Positions 40,289 to 48,492 are shown, numbered from the stretch's first letter. The stretch: DNA of 64,000 nt from an uncultured Collinsella sp. (GCA_959599095.1 CAUGGC010000005.1:1-64000), one strand, 5' to 3'. Notes: generated by a model not told the origin, from the sequence alone. A program made the numbers and translations.

Positions 40289-41605
40289 TTATCCTTCCCA
40301 CTCCAATTGGGAATCCTCCGATGCACCTTCGCACGCTCGCATGACCTCGATACCATGCGAGCGTGCGAATTCGACGAGCTCTGCGTTGCGGGCGTTTATG
40401 GTGCCGAAGGCGGCGGGGCACTCGATAAGGCGCGCACAGTGGACGAGGAGCTCTTTGGCGCGGGCTATGGTTTTATCCCCGATCGGCTCGAAGGCGCGCT
40501 CGGCCACGCATTCCGTCGCCAGGTCGCGCGCGAGCTCGCAGTCGATGTCCCCTTCGTGCAGAACGCCCGCGTAGAACGCCTTGCCCTGCCGGATGAGCTG
40601 GCGAAACACAGCCGACCCCGTACCTGCGCCGGCGATGACGAACGTGTGCGCATCACCGTGTGGGCGCCCAATTTCCACGCTGCCGAAGCGCTCGTTGAAG
40701 GTGCCATGCTGAAGGCCGTAGAGCTCGCCAATTGTCTCGCGCGTGAATATGTTCTCGGGTGCGCCGGCGCGGAAGACCCGGCCGTCCTTCACGCAAATCA
40801 CCTTGTCGGCGCTTTTCTGCGCGAGCTCGAGTTCGTGGATGGACATGATGACAGCCACATTCCGCGATTTCGCAAGGTGGCGAAGTATTCGCAGCAGGTC
40901 GATCTGGTAGCGGATATCGAGATACGACGTGGGCTCGTCGAGCACGAGCACACGCGGATCCTGCGCGATGGCGCGTGCGAGCATGACGCGCTGGCGTTGC
41001 CCATCGCTTATCTGCATGAAGTCGCGCTCGGCGAGCTCTTCCACATGTGCGGTTTTCATTGCCTCGTCGACCCGACTATGGTCGTCGGGCGAGAGTGTGC
41101 CCATTCGCCCGGTGTAGGGATGTCTTCCCGCCTCTACGATATCGCGGCAGGTGAGGAGCTCGGTCCGGGGGCGATCTGTCAGCATAACGGCAAGGTTCCT
41201 TGCGAACTCCGCCGTCTTCCATCGGGAAATCTCCCGTCCGTCGAGCTCTACCGCGCCGGCAAGCGGTGCAAGATGGCGTGTGATGGTTTTCAAGATGGTC
41301 GACTTGCCCGAGCCGTTCGGCCCGATGAGCGCCACGACGTCGCCCGCGCGAACCTCCAGATTGACACCTTCGACTACGACCTTCTTGTCGTAGCCCGCCG
41401 ACAGGTCGCTTATGCGGAAAAGCGGCGCTCCGTCAGCCTGCGTTTCGACCGGGGTTTCGAGGTTCGACTCCGCTCGAAGGAGGCGTTCCGCGCGCAGTTC
41501 CGCACGAGCCGAAAGTGACTTCTGGCGCTTTCGTGCGAGCTCAGGACTGGCCAAGCATGGAATGTTCCCTCCGAGCGTTTTGGGCCGCGGCACGAATTCC
41601 CCCAT
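40289..41605 (-). CDS. FecE/BtuD-type ABC transporter ATPase with extra C-terminal domain
   Basis: A 438-residue protein that powers uptake through the adjacent FecCD-type permease. The ABC domain (about residues 62-305) has Walker A GPNGSGKST, Q-loop AVMLTDRPR, signature ISDGQRQRVML, Walker B VLVLDEPTSYLD and a switch His in IMSIHE. An N-terminal extension of about 60 residues, rich in Arg and Glu, precedes it. After the ABC domain comes an additional region of about 120 residues (GRPHGDAHTFVIAGAGTG...) absent from FecE and BtuD; the motifs AGAGTGSAVFRQLIRQG and FAAFGTINARNAEL-like segments suggest a nucleotide-fold accessory domain of unknown job. It starts directly after the permease stop. 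Confidence 0.88.
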   Translation of the reverse strand: MGEFVPRPKTLGGNIPCLASPELARKRQKSLSARAELRAERLLRAESNLETPVETQADGAPLFRISDLSAGYDKKVVVEGVNLEVRAGDVVALIGPNGSGKSTILKTITRHLAPLAGAVELDGREISRWKTAEFARNLAVMLTDRPRTELLTCRDIVEAGRHPYTGRMGTLSPDDHSRVDEAMKTAHVEELAERDFMQISDGQRQRVMLARAIAQDPRVLVLDEPTSYLDIRYQIDLLRILRHLAKSRNVAVIMSIHELELAQKSADKVICVKDGRVFRAGAPENIFTRETIGELYGLQHGTFNERFGSVEIGRPHGDAHTFVIAGAGTGSAVFRQLIRQGKAFYAGVLHEGDIDCELARDLATECVAERAFEPIGDKTIARAKELLVHCARLIECPAAFGTINARNAELVEFARSHGIEVMRACEGASEDSQLEWEG

Positions 41606-42658
41606 CTACCTCACCCGCTTCTTCAACATGAGTGCGATAACCACCGGCGCGCCGAAGATGGCGGTGACGGCGCTGATGGAAAGCTCGACGGGAGAGAACA
41701 GCGTGCGCGCGATCAAATCGCAACCCGCGCAGAAGATGGCGCCTCCCAAGAAGCACGCAGGAATCACGCGGATGGGCTTCGACGACTTCAGCGCCGACTT
41801 TACGAGATGCGGAACCGCGATGCCTACGAACGACACCGGACCAGCGAACGCGGTCACGCAGGCGGAGAGCATGCTCGCTAGAAGGACGAGCACCACGCGG
41901 AAGCGTGCGACGTTCACGCCGACGCTTTTCGCGTAGGCTTCTCCCAGCTGGAAGGCGGAAAGGGGCTTCGATATCGCGAATACGCATGCGCTCACGGTGA
42001 TCACCACGACCGCGATGACCGCAATGTCGTCCCAGTTCGAACCCGAGAAGCTACCCAAAGACCAGTTGTGCAGGTTCACGATGGACTGGTCGTCGGCGAA
42101 GGCGATGAGAAAGTTCGTCGCCGCCGAGCAGATGTATCCCACCATGACGCCCGCCACGATGAGCATGGCCATGGAACTTATGCGCCGTGCGATGAGGAGC
42201 ACGAAGCCGATGGTGATAAGCGATCCCAGAAACGCTGCGGCCACCATGGCCGGCGAGGACATGGCCTGGTTCGCGCCCAGAAGCACGATCATCGTAAGCG
42301 CGACGACGAACTTTGCGCCCGAGGAGACGCCCAAGATGAACGGGTCGGCGATGGGGTTGTTGAAAAACGTCTGCAGCAGGAACCCGGAGAGCGAAAGTGC
42401 CCCGCCGAGAAGCACGGCTGAAAGCACGCGCGGCAGGCGAATCTCCCAGATGACTTGGCTTTCCATGGAATTGGCCGCGCCGCCCGAAAGGATGCCGGGG
42501 ATGTGGTCTGCGGGCACGAGCACGCTCCCGATGCACAGGTTGGCCCCGACGAGCACGATGAGGACAACAGCGAGCAGCGCCGTCACGACGCGACACCGCG
42601 CGGCGCGTCCCGATTCGTCGTATGTCATGGAAAGCCGGCTTCTCATGACGCTAGCCAA
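41606..42658 (-). CDS. FecCD/BtuC-type ABC transporter permease
   Basis: A 350-residue inner-membrane permease with about ten membrane segments. Family landmarks are present: IWEIRLPRVLSAVLLGGALSLSGFLLQ near the start, NPIADPFILGVSSGAKF, and the coupling-helix region VSFVGIAVPHLVKSALKSSKP. This family imports iron-siderophore, haem or vitamin B12 complexes. It overlaps the substrate-binding protein gene by eight bases and abuts the ATPase gene, so all three are made together. The substrate is inferred from the riboswitch and chelatase context to be a cobalt or tetrapyrrole compound, but cannot be read from the permease. Confidence 0.93.
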   Translation of the reverse strand: MASVMRSRLSMTYDESGRAARCRVVTALLAVVLIVLVGANLCIGSVLVPADHIPGILSGGAANSMESQVIWEIRLPRVLSAVLLGGALSLSGFLLQTFFNNPIADPFILGVSSGAKFVVALTMIVLLGANQAMSSPAMVAAAFLGSLITIGFVLLIARRISSMAMLIVAGVMVGYICSAATNFLIAFADDQSIVNLHNWSLGSFSGSNWDDIAVIAVVVITVSACVFAISKPLSAFQLGEAYAKSVGVNVARFRVVLVLLASMLSACVTAFAGPVSFVGIAVPHLVKSALKSSKPIRVIPACFLGGAIFCAGCDLIARTLFSPVELSISAVTAIFGAPVVIALMLKKRVR

Positions 42659-44222
42659 GCTTCCTCAGATAATGGAAGTCGCTCGCGTCATCGCCGGTGA
42701 ACGCCCCGTGCAGCTCGTCGATAATGTCGGCGGTAGAAGTCATCTGCTGGTACATGTCGGCGCATGTGACCCAGACGTTGCCGTTCTTCACGGCTTTGAA
42801 CTGCGACAATAGCGCGTTTTTGCTTACGAAGTCGTTCAAGGTGGCAACCGATTCGTCGATGGTGCCGTTGTAGACGATGATGTCGGCATCCTTCGCCGTC
42901 GCGTAGAAGCGCTCCATTTCGAGCGTTACTGACGAACCTGACGTCGACGCCGTCTGCGCGTCATCGAGCGCGTAGCTGCCGCCTGCAAGCTCGATCATCT
43001 GCGCCACGTAGTCGCCCGCCCGCCGCGTGACGGCGGCCCCGTTCGAGTTAATGTAGAAATACGCCACGGTTTTACCTGACGACGCGAGCCTCGACGTTTG
43101 CTCGACGCGGGCCTTCTGCTCGTTGAACAGGTGCGCGGCCTCGTCTTCCTTGTCGAACAGGACGCCGAAAAGCTTAATCCACTCGACGCGCCCGAGTGCT
43201 TCGGGCTCGCTCGACGACTGTTCGGTGAGCACGACGAGCCCGAGTTTCTGCAGCTTTTCCTTCACATCGGGCGTGTGGTTGATCATGGTGTTCTCGATGG
43301 CGAGCGTGCAGCCCGAGGCCGATATTCGCTCGTAGTCGGGCGCGCTGTACTTGCCGCCGTAGGCGATCGCCCCACTTTCGAGCGCGCTTTTGAAGCCCCC
43401 GACCGAGCAATCGTCGGCCTTCGTGCCCGACATGAGGATATTGTCGTTCGCATCGAGCGCGTCGACCAGGCACATCGTCGCCGACGACACGAGGTACACC
43501 TTGTCGGCGGGGCGCCTTATGACCGCGATGTCGGAGCTCAACCCATCAGGTACCTTCGCATCCTGCGGCACCACGAGGAAGCGCTCCCCGTTCGAAACGC
43601 AGATAAGCCGCAAGCCGCCTTCGAACTCGTCGACAGTGAAGTGCTTGGCGTATTCTAGCTGAAGCGTCCCCGTCGGCTCCCAGCCGCAGCCCAAATCGGC
43701 GTTGTGGAAGTCGGCCGCGGCGCTTGAAGCCGTTCCCGCAGGGGAGTCGCCGCTTGCATCGTCGCCCGTTTTCTTCTTCATGGTGGATGAGTCGAAGTGG
43801 ATCGTGTAGTCGATGGTGTGCGGCGTCGACATGGCGACGGTCTCGGCCGATACGGCGATGTCCTCGTCGAGCGTGACGGGTATCTCGAACGTGGAGTTGC
43901 CGCCGTCGTTTACGGGCGCGTAGTCTACGCCGTCGACGGTCATCTTGTCGTAGTTCGAACTCGACCAGGTGATGGTCGCGGTGTAGGTGTCGCCATCCTT
44001 CACAATTGTGGTGGGTGAGGCGATGCTTGCGCGCCCTGACCCGCCGGAGAGCGAGACGCTCACAGTGTATTCCTGAGAGCCTGCCGTGCCACCGGTCGCG
44101 TTCGGGCTCGCACTGCACCCCGCGAAGGGAAGCGCGAGCAGGGCGACGAGAACGCAGGCGATCGCGCGCACCGCGATGCTGCGACGCTTCCTGCTTTCCC
44201 CCTTGGGAAGAATCGACCGCAT
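42651..44222 (-). CDS. ABC transporter substrate-binding lipoprotein with N-terminal NEAT-like domain
   Basis: A 523-residue surface lipoprotein. The signal peptide (IACVLVALLALPFAGC) ends in a lipobox Cys near residue 36. Residues of about 50-150 form a beta-rich domain (IVKDGDTYTATITWSSSNYDKMTVDG ... HTIDYTIHFDSS) that aligns with the small lipoprotein encoded just upstream and resembles haem-binding NEAT domains. A Ser/Ala/Asp linker follows, then a class III periplasmic-binding-protein region from about residue 200 (metal/B12 type). It sits between the small lipoprotein and permease genes with a 4-base gap and an 8-base overlap. Ligand probably haem, cobalamin or a related tetrapyrrole; inference. 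Confidence 0.82.
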   Translation of the reverse strand: MRSILPKGESRKRRSIAVRAIACVLVALLALPFAGCSASPNATGGTAGSQEYTVSVSLSGGSGRASIASPTTIVKDGDTYTATITWSSSNYDKMTVDGVDYAPVNDGGNSTFEIPVTLDEDIAVSAETVAMSTPHTIDYTIHFDSSTMKKKTGDDASGDSPAGTASSAAADFHNADLGCGWEPTGTLQLEYAKHFTVDEFEGGLRLICVSNGERFLVVPQDAKVPDGLSSDIAVIRRPADKVYLVSSATMCLVDALDANDNILMSGTKADDCSVGGFKSALESGAIAYGGKYSAPDYERISASGCTLAIENTMINHTPDVKEKLQKLGLVVLTEQSSSEPEALGRVEWIKLFGVLFDKEDEAAHLFNEQKARVEQTSRLASSGKTVAYFYINSNGAAVTRRAGDYVAQMIELAGGSYALDDAQTASTSGSSVTLEMERFYATAKDADIIVYNGTIDESVATLNDFVSKNALLSQFKAVKNGNVWVTCADMYQQMTSTADIIDELHGAFTGDDASDFHYLRKLG

Positions 44223-44226
44223 GGCG

Positions 44227-44760
44227 TTACTTCAGTGCGTCGGCGCGCAGATCGACGCCGGCGGATTCGAACACGAGCGTGCGGTCGTACCACTGCTCTT
44301 TTCTAATACTCCACGCGGCGCAGGCGGTGTCCTCGTCGAGCGCTTCAACGGGCACGTCGTAGGTGTACTTGCCTTCCGCGTTTTCCACATAGGGGATGAA
44401 GTCGGCCTCGCTTGCGGCGGCAGCCTCGTCGCCCGTGCCCATGAAGAGCTTGCCGTAGCCCGTGCCGGAAAGCGTCATCACGCAGTGCATGGAGCCGTTT
44501 TCCACGATGAGCTGGGCGTCCACAATCCTGAACATGTTCGAGCTGGAATCTACGGTGATCGGATAGGTGCCGTCGGCCACCTTGTCGGCGGTGATGGGGG
44601 CAGCGCTTGCGCCCTCGGGCGCATCGGCCGCCTGTTCGGTCTTTTCCTGGGAATCGGCATCGCTTGCCTTTGCGCTGTCGATTGAATTTCCGCCGCAGCC
44701 GGCGAGCGAGAACGCGAAAAGCGCCGCTGACAGGGCGAAGGCGAGGGTTTTCTTCAACAT
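44227..44760 (-). CDS. Small lipoprotein with NEAT-like domain
   Basis: A 177-residue exported lipoprotein. The signal peptide (AFALSAALFAFSLAGC) ends in a lipobox Cys at residue 22, followed by an Asp/Ala/Glu linker and one beta-rich domain (about residues 58-170). That domain shares its layout with the N-terminal domain of the next protein in the operon: IVENGSMHCVMTLSGTGYGKLFMG against IVKDGDTYTATITWSSSNYDKMTVDG, then a PV-x-LDED segment and a final Tyr-rich strand. ATG 44760 follows AAAGGAACCCC. It could pass a ligand between the exported chelatase and the substrate-binding protein. Function is inferred. Confidence 0.7.
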   Translation of the reverse strand: MLKKTLAFALSAALFAFSLAGCGGNSIDSAKASDADSQEKTEQAADAPEGASAAPITADKVADGTYPITVDSSSNMFRIVDAQLIVENGSMHCVMTLSGTGYGKLFMGTGDEAAAASEADFIPYVENAEGKYTYDVPVEALDEDTACAAWSIRKEQWYDRTLVFESAGVDLRADALK

Positions 44761-44823
44761 GGAGGGGGTTCCTTTCAATCGCTTCGACCGCCCGCGCCGT
44801 GCGGTGGGCTGGCGGGATGCGAA

Positions 44824-44896
44824 TGCAACGGGCATGCGCCGTCAGTCGGGGAAGGCGCATGCCCGTTGCACGGGGACGCGACCGGCGCCCCCGTGC
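44824..44896 (-). other. Two strong hairpins between the chelatase and lipoprotein genes
   Basis: A perfect 17-bp stem (44824-44840 with 44854-44870, 13-base loop) is followed by a GCACGGGG/CCCCGTGC stem (44868-44875/44889-44896). There is no T-run. In minus-strand mRNA these would protect the chelatase message or reduce read-through into the importer genes. Confidence 0.75.
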
Positions 44897-44905
44897 GCGG
44901 CGAGT

Positions 44906-45832
44906 TTACAGCTTGGCGATGGCGTCGTCCACGTGCGAGACGTAGATTTCGTCGACCGCGACGTTCTGTCCCAGACCCTGGAGCAGGCACGTCACTTCGA
45001 AGCCGGCGGCCACGAACTTCGCAGCCCAGCTGTCGGGGTCGGTCTCGTCTGCCATGTCGTTGTTCGCGTGGTCGCCCGCGACCACCATGAACGGCGCGAG
45101 CACGGCCTTCTTGTAGCCTGCGGCGCTCGCGGCGGCGATAACATCCTCGCAGGTCGGTTCAGCCTCGACGGTGCCGACGAAGAACTGCGTCAAGCCCTCG
45201 TTCTTGAACACTTCCTGCATCTTGGCATAGTCGGCGTTGGAATCGGCTTCGGTGCCGTGACCCATGAGGCACAGCGCCGTCTTGCCGTCGTCGAAGGACG
45301 CCATGTTCTCCTTAATGGCTGCGGCCACCTTCTTGTAGTCGTCGTCGGAGGTGAGCAGCGGGTCGCCGAGCGAGATCTTGTCGAACTTGTCGGCGTACTT
45401 GTCGAGCTCGTCTTTCACGTCGGTGTATTCCAGGCCACCCATGAGATGCGTCGGCTGCACGACGATTTCCTTCACGCCGTCTTTCACGCAGCGGTCGAGC
45501 GCCTCGGTCATGTTGTCGATCGTGATGCCGTCGCGCTTCTTCAGCTTGTCGATGATGATCTGCGCGGTGAAGGCGCGGCGGATGTCGTAGTCCTGCCAGT
45601 ACTTCTCGCGGATAGCGTCTTCGATGGCGCCGATGGTGATGTGGCGCGAGTCGTTGTAGCTCGTGCCGAAGCTCGTGACGAGGATGACCGGCTTCACGGC
45701 CTTCTCCTTTTCACTCGATTTCTCGGAACTCGCGGAGGTGTTGGAGCAGCCCGCGAGCGCGACTCCGGCGAGCGCGACGGCTCCGGTTGCTGCGGCGCCC
45801 ATGAAGCCGCGGCGTGACATCTGGTCGGACAT
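44906..45832 (-). CDS. cbiK: Exported CbiK-type sirohydrochlorin cobaltochelatase (Tat lipoprotein)
   Basis: A 308-residue class II chelatase with an export signal. Residues 1-30 hold a twin-arginine motif (MSRRGFMG), a hydrophobic stretch and the lipobox LAGC, so it should be attached outside the membrane. The chelatase body keeps the metal-site histidines in ALCLMGHGTEADSNADY and VVAGDHANNDM and the conserved Glu in GTVEAEPTCEDV. Cytoplasmic CbiK inserts cobalt into sirohydrochlorin for B12 synthesis. A periplasmic form is known from Desulfovibrio, where a haem or metal-uptake role was proposed. The start at 45832 follows GAGGAAAGGA. It is the first gene after the cobalamin riboswitch. Confidence 0.88.
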   Translation of the reverse strand: MSDQMSRRGFMGAAATGAVALAGVALAGCSNTSASSEKSSEKEKAVKPVILVTSFGTSYNDSRHITIGAIEDAIREKYWQDYDIRRAFTAQIIIDKLKKRDGITIDNMTEALDRCVKDGVKEIVVQPTHLMGGLEYTDVKDELDKYADKFDKISLGDPLLTSDDDYKKVAAAIKENMASFDDGKTALCLMGHGTEADSNADYAKMQEVFKNEGLTQFFVGTVEAEPTCEDVIAAASAAGYKKAVLAPFMVVAGDHANNDMADETDPDSWAAKFVAAGFEVTCLLQGLGQNVAVDEIYVSHVDDAIAKL

Positions 45833-45903
45833 GGTTTTTCCTTTCCTCGGTTTGCCGGTCCCCCGGCGACAGTTGCTTGTCGGCACAAGCGAAAGAAAAG
45901 CGC

Positions 45904-46085
45904 ACCCCTCGGGGTTCACAAGGAGCTAACGCCACGGCGATGCCGTGAGGAAAAGGCGAAGCAGTCTGGCTTGGGGCGCGAGGCGGTTCGCCCGCGCGTC
46001 CTATACAGTAATGTCCCTTGCCCAGGATTCCCACCTGGTTCCCTCCGCAAGCCAGCGCGGGCTGTGCGGCGCCGCGCCGGTCATT
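45904..46085 (-). promoter_or_regulatory. Cobalamin riboswitch upstream of cbiK
   Basis: Read on the minus strand. The core GGTGGGAATCCTGGGC lies at 46035-46020, preceded by GGGAACCA and followed by TTACTGTATAG (46011-46001). The B12 box AGCCAGACTGCTTCGCC is at 45971-45955. Downstream stems CACGGC/GCCGTG (45947-45933) and ACCCC/GGGGT followed by CTTTTCTTT (45915-45904 and beyond) could form the expression platform. High cobalamin should reduce expression of cbiK and the importer genes. Limits are approximate. The rest of the 456-bp divergent gap is an AT-richer stretch (46090-46140) likely to hold promoters for both operons, and a GC-rich 5' leader of cbiF with hairpins but no recognisable riboswitch. 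Confidence 0.88.
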
Positions 46086-46288
46086 TCCTTTTATCCGATT
46101 GTCATATGCTCGTTGCCGAATCTTTTACTATGATAGTGGGCACTTGTGAACGTGTCAAAGCCAGGGCGGGCGGCATTGCGCCTCCTGCCTGCGTATTTGC
46201 GCCGATTGCGCCGCATGCGCCGTGTTTTGCCCGCTGCGCGAATGGCGGCGTAAACGGTTGCGATGAGAAACGGGAAGGGAAGGCTCGG

Positions 46289-47080
46289 ATGATTCATATC
46301 GTTGGCGCAGGCTCGGGCGCCGCCGACCTTATCACGCTGCGCGGGGCGCGCCTTCTGCGCGCGGCCGACGTGGTCGTTTGGGCGGGAAGCCTTGTGAACC
46401 CCGAGCTGCTCGCTGAGTGCAAGGAATCCTGTGTCGTCTACGACAGCGCGCACATGACCTTGGAGGAAGTGCTCGACGTGATGTGCGCGGCGGATGCGCG
46501 GGGCGAGGAAGTGGTGCGCCTGCACACAGGCGACCCGTCCCTGTACGGCGCCATCCAGGAGCAGATGGACGCACTCGACGCGCGCGGCGTGGACTACGAG
46601 GTGGTGCCCGGCGTGTCGAGCTTTTGCGGTGCCGCGGCGGCGCTTCGCCAGGAATACACGCTGCCGGGAATCAGCCAGTCGGTCGTGATCACGCGGCTTT
46701 CCGGGCGCACCCCCATGCCCGCGGGCGAGGGCATGCGCACCATGGCGGAAAGCGGCTCGACTATGGTCATCTTCCTGAGCTCGGGTATGCTCGCCGAGCT
46801 TTCCGCCGAGCTTTTGGCCGCGGGCCGCAGCTCCGACGAGCCGGCGGCGCTCGTGTACAAGGCGACCTGGCCTGAGGAGCGCGTGGTGCGATGCACAGTG
46901 GGCACGCTCGCCGATGCGGGCGCGCGAGAGGGCATCGACCGCACGGCGCTCGTGGTGGTGGGCCGCGTGGTCGGGGCTCGCGGCGGGCTTGCGCACAACG
47001 GCGCGCAAGCGGAGTCGTACGAGCGCAGCAAGCTTTACGACCCTTCGTTTGCCACGGGGTATCGGAAGGCGAGCAGCTAG
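46289..47080 (+). CDS. cbiF: Precorrin-4 / cobalt-precorrin-4 C11-methyltransferase
   Basis: A 263-residue AdoMet-dependent corrin methyltransferase. It shows the family start MIHIVGAGSGAADLITLRGARLL, the GDPSLYGA loop, and VVPGVSSFCGAAAAL. The C-terminal half has SSGMLAEL and VYKATWPEERVV, typical of CbiF/CobM. ATG 46289 follows AAGGGAAGG; a frame open to 45971 runs through the riboswitch region and is not coding. It opens the 17-gene cobalamin operon, with cbiD starting one base after its stop. Confidence 0.93.
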   Translation: MIHIVGAGSGAADLITLRGARLLRAADVVVWAGSLVNPELLAECKESCVVYDSAHMTLEEVLDVMCAADARGEEVVRLHTGDPSLYGAIQEQMDALDARGVDYEVVPGVSSFCGAAAALRQEYTLPGISQSVVITRLSGRTPMPAGEGMRTMAESGSTMVIFLSSGMLAELSAELLAAGRSSDEPAALVYKATWPEERVVRCTVGTLADAGAREGIDRTALVVVGRVVGARGGLAHNGAQAESYERSKLYDPSFATGYRKASS

Positions 47081-47081
47081 C

Positions 47082-48266
47082 GTGGCCTTCGAGCATTACA
47101 TATATACCGGGACGACCCGCCTGCGCTGCGGCTACACCACGGGGAGCTGCGCCGCGCTCGCGGCGAAGGCAGCCTGCGAGATGCTTTTGTCACGAAAGCC
47201 CGTCGGCCTCGTGTCGATCGTCACCCCCGGCGGGCTGCCCGTCGAGGCGAACGTGGTCGACGCATGCATCGGCGAGGGGTGTGCCCAGTGCGCCGTGCGA
47301 AAGGACGCAGGCGACGATGCCGATGTGACCGACGGCGTGCTCGTGTACGCGCGCGTGGAACATGCGGGGTCGGGCACGGGTGCTGCGGGCAGCAAGGACG
47401 TGCCCGCGCACGAATCGGAAGTTTCCGTCGATGGCGGCGTGGGCGTGGGGCGCGTGACGTTGCCCGGGCTCGAGCAGCCGGTGGGGGCGGCCGCCATCAA
47501 CGCGACGCCGCGCGCGATGATCACTTCGGCGGTGCGCGAGGTGTGTGCCGCGCACGGCTTTTCTGGAAATATTGCTGTGACGATTTCGGTACCCGAGGGT
47601 GTTGCCCTTGCCGAAAAGACCTTTAACCCGCACCTGGGGATAGAGGACGGCATCTCCATCCTGGGTACGACGGGCATCGTCGAGCCGCGCAGTCTCGCTG
47701 CCTTGCGCGACAGCATCGAGCTCGAGATCCGGCAGCATGCGGCTATGGGGCGGCGCGGAGTCGTGCTCACGCCTGGCAACTACGGCGGGCAGTTCATCTC
47801 GGGGCATTTTCACCTAAACGGTGCGCCGGTGGTCTTCATCTCCAACTTTGTGGGCGATGCGATTGATTGCTGCGTTCGCGAGGGATTCACCAATGTCCTT
47901 CTTGTGGGACACATCGGCAAGCTGGTGAAGGTCGCTGGCGGCATCATGGACACCCATTCGCGTACCGCCGACTGCCGCGCGGAGATTCTGGCCGCCCACG
48001 CGGCCTTGGCCGGCGCGGGCGCGAAGACCGTGCGCGAGATCATGTCGTCGGTCACGACCACGGCGGCGCTCGAGGTAATCGAGGCCGCCGGCGTGGGGGA
48101 CGCTGCGCGCGCCTCGCTCGCTGCGGCAATCGAGGACAGGTTGCGCCGCCGCGCGGCGGGCGCATGCGACATCGCCGCGGTCGTGTTCGACGCCGAGCGC
48201 CGCGAGCTTTTCCGCACGTCGGGCGCCGAAGCAGTTATCGGGGAATTGGGGGCGACGTATGAGTAA
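47082..48266 (+). CDS. cbiD: Cobalt-precorrin-5B C1-methyltransferase
   Basis: A 394-residue enzyme specific to the anaerobic (early-cobalt) B12 route. It has the signature LRCGYTTGSCAALAAKAA near the start, the NFVGDAIDCC region, and the GHIGKLVKVAGGIMDTHS motif. A GTG start at 47082 is assigned because the longer frame overlaps cbiF completely. An insert rich in Gly, Ser and Glu around residues 88-115 is longer than in most homologues. It ends overlapping the cbiL remnant by eight bases. Confidence 0.93.
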   Translation: MAFEHYIYTGTTRLRCGYTTGSCAALAAKAACEMLLSRKPVGLVSIVTPGGLPVEANVVDACIGEGCAQCAVRKDAGDDADVTDGVLVYARVEHAGSGTGAAGSKDVPAHESEVSVDGGVGVGRVTLPGLEQPVGAAAINATPRAMITSAVREVCAAHGFSGNIAVTISVPEGVALAEKTFNPHLGIEDGISILGTTGIVEPRSLAALRDSIELEIRQHAAMGRRGVVLTPGNYGGQFISGHFHLNGAPVVFISNFVGDAIDCCVREGFTNVLLVGHIGKLVKVAGGIMDTHSRTADCRAEILAAHAALAGAGAKTVREIMSSVTTTAALEVIEAAGVGDAARASLAAAIEDRLRRRAAGACDIAAVVFDAERRELFRTSGAEAVIGELGATYE

Positions 48267-48492
48267 AGGCGTGCTGTATGGGGTGGGCCGCGCAATCGGC
48301 TGGCCAGGGACGAAGGTGGTCATGAAGGCGCGCCGCTCGCTTGCGGACACGAAGCGCATCCTTCGCGAGGAGGGCGCCTTCGACGGTGCCGAGCTCGTAG
48401 AGGACTGTGGGCTTCCGGGCGAGCGCGTGTACCGTTCGCTCGACGATGTGCCCGATCGGGGCAGCTACTTCTCGACGATGGTGGTGCGCTAG
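48259..48492 (+). pseudogene. cbiL: Remnant of precorrin-2 C20-methyltransferase (cbiL) with internal deletion
   Basis: A 77-residue frame that fuses the first few residues of a CbiL-type enzyme (MSKGVLYGVG, where a functional protein continues GPGDPELLT) to the C-terminal part (TKVVMKARRSLADTKRIL ... VEDCGLPGERVYRSLDDV ... SYFSTMVVR). About two thirds of the usual 230-240 residues, including the AdoMet-binding loops, are missing with no frame change. The gene keeps its place between cbiD and cbiG, overlapping one and abutting the other, so translation of the operon is not interrupted. The product cannot be an active methyltransferase. Identification rests on the ends matching family patterns. 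Confidence 0.78.

Noticed and set aside
46157..46175. B12-box-like AAAGCCAGGG in the plus-strand leader of cbiF
   Set aside because: The other conserved parts of a cobalamin riboswitch, such as GGTGnGAATCC, are absent upstream on that strand. Only GC-rich hairpins are present, so no riboswitch is called.
45971..46288. In-frame 5' extension of cbiF
   Set aside because: It lies over the cobalamin riboswitch of the other strand; the family-typical start MIHIVGAGSG and the ribosome site place the true start at 46289.
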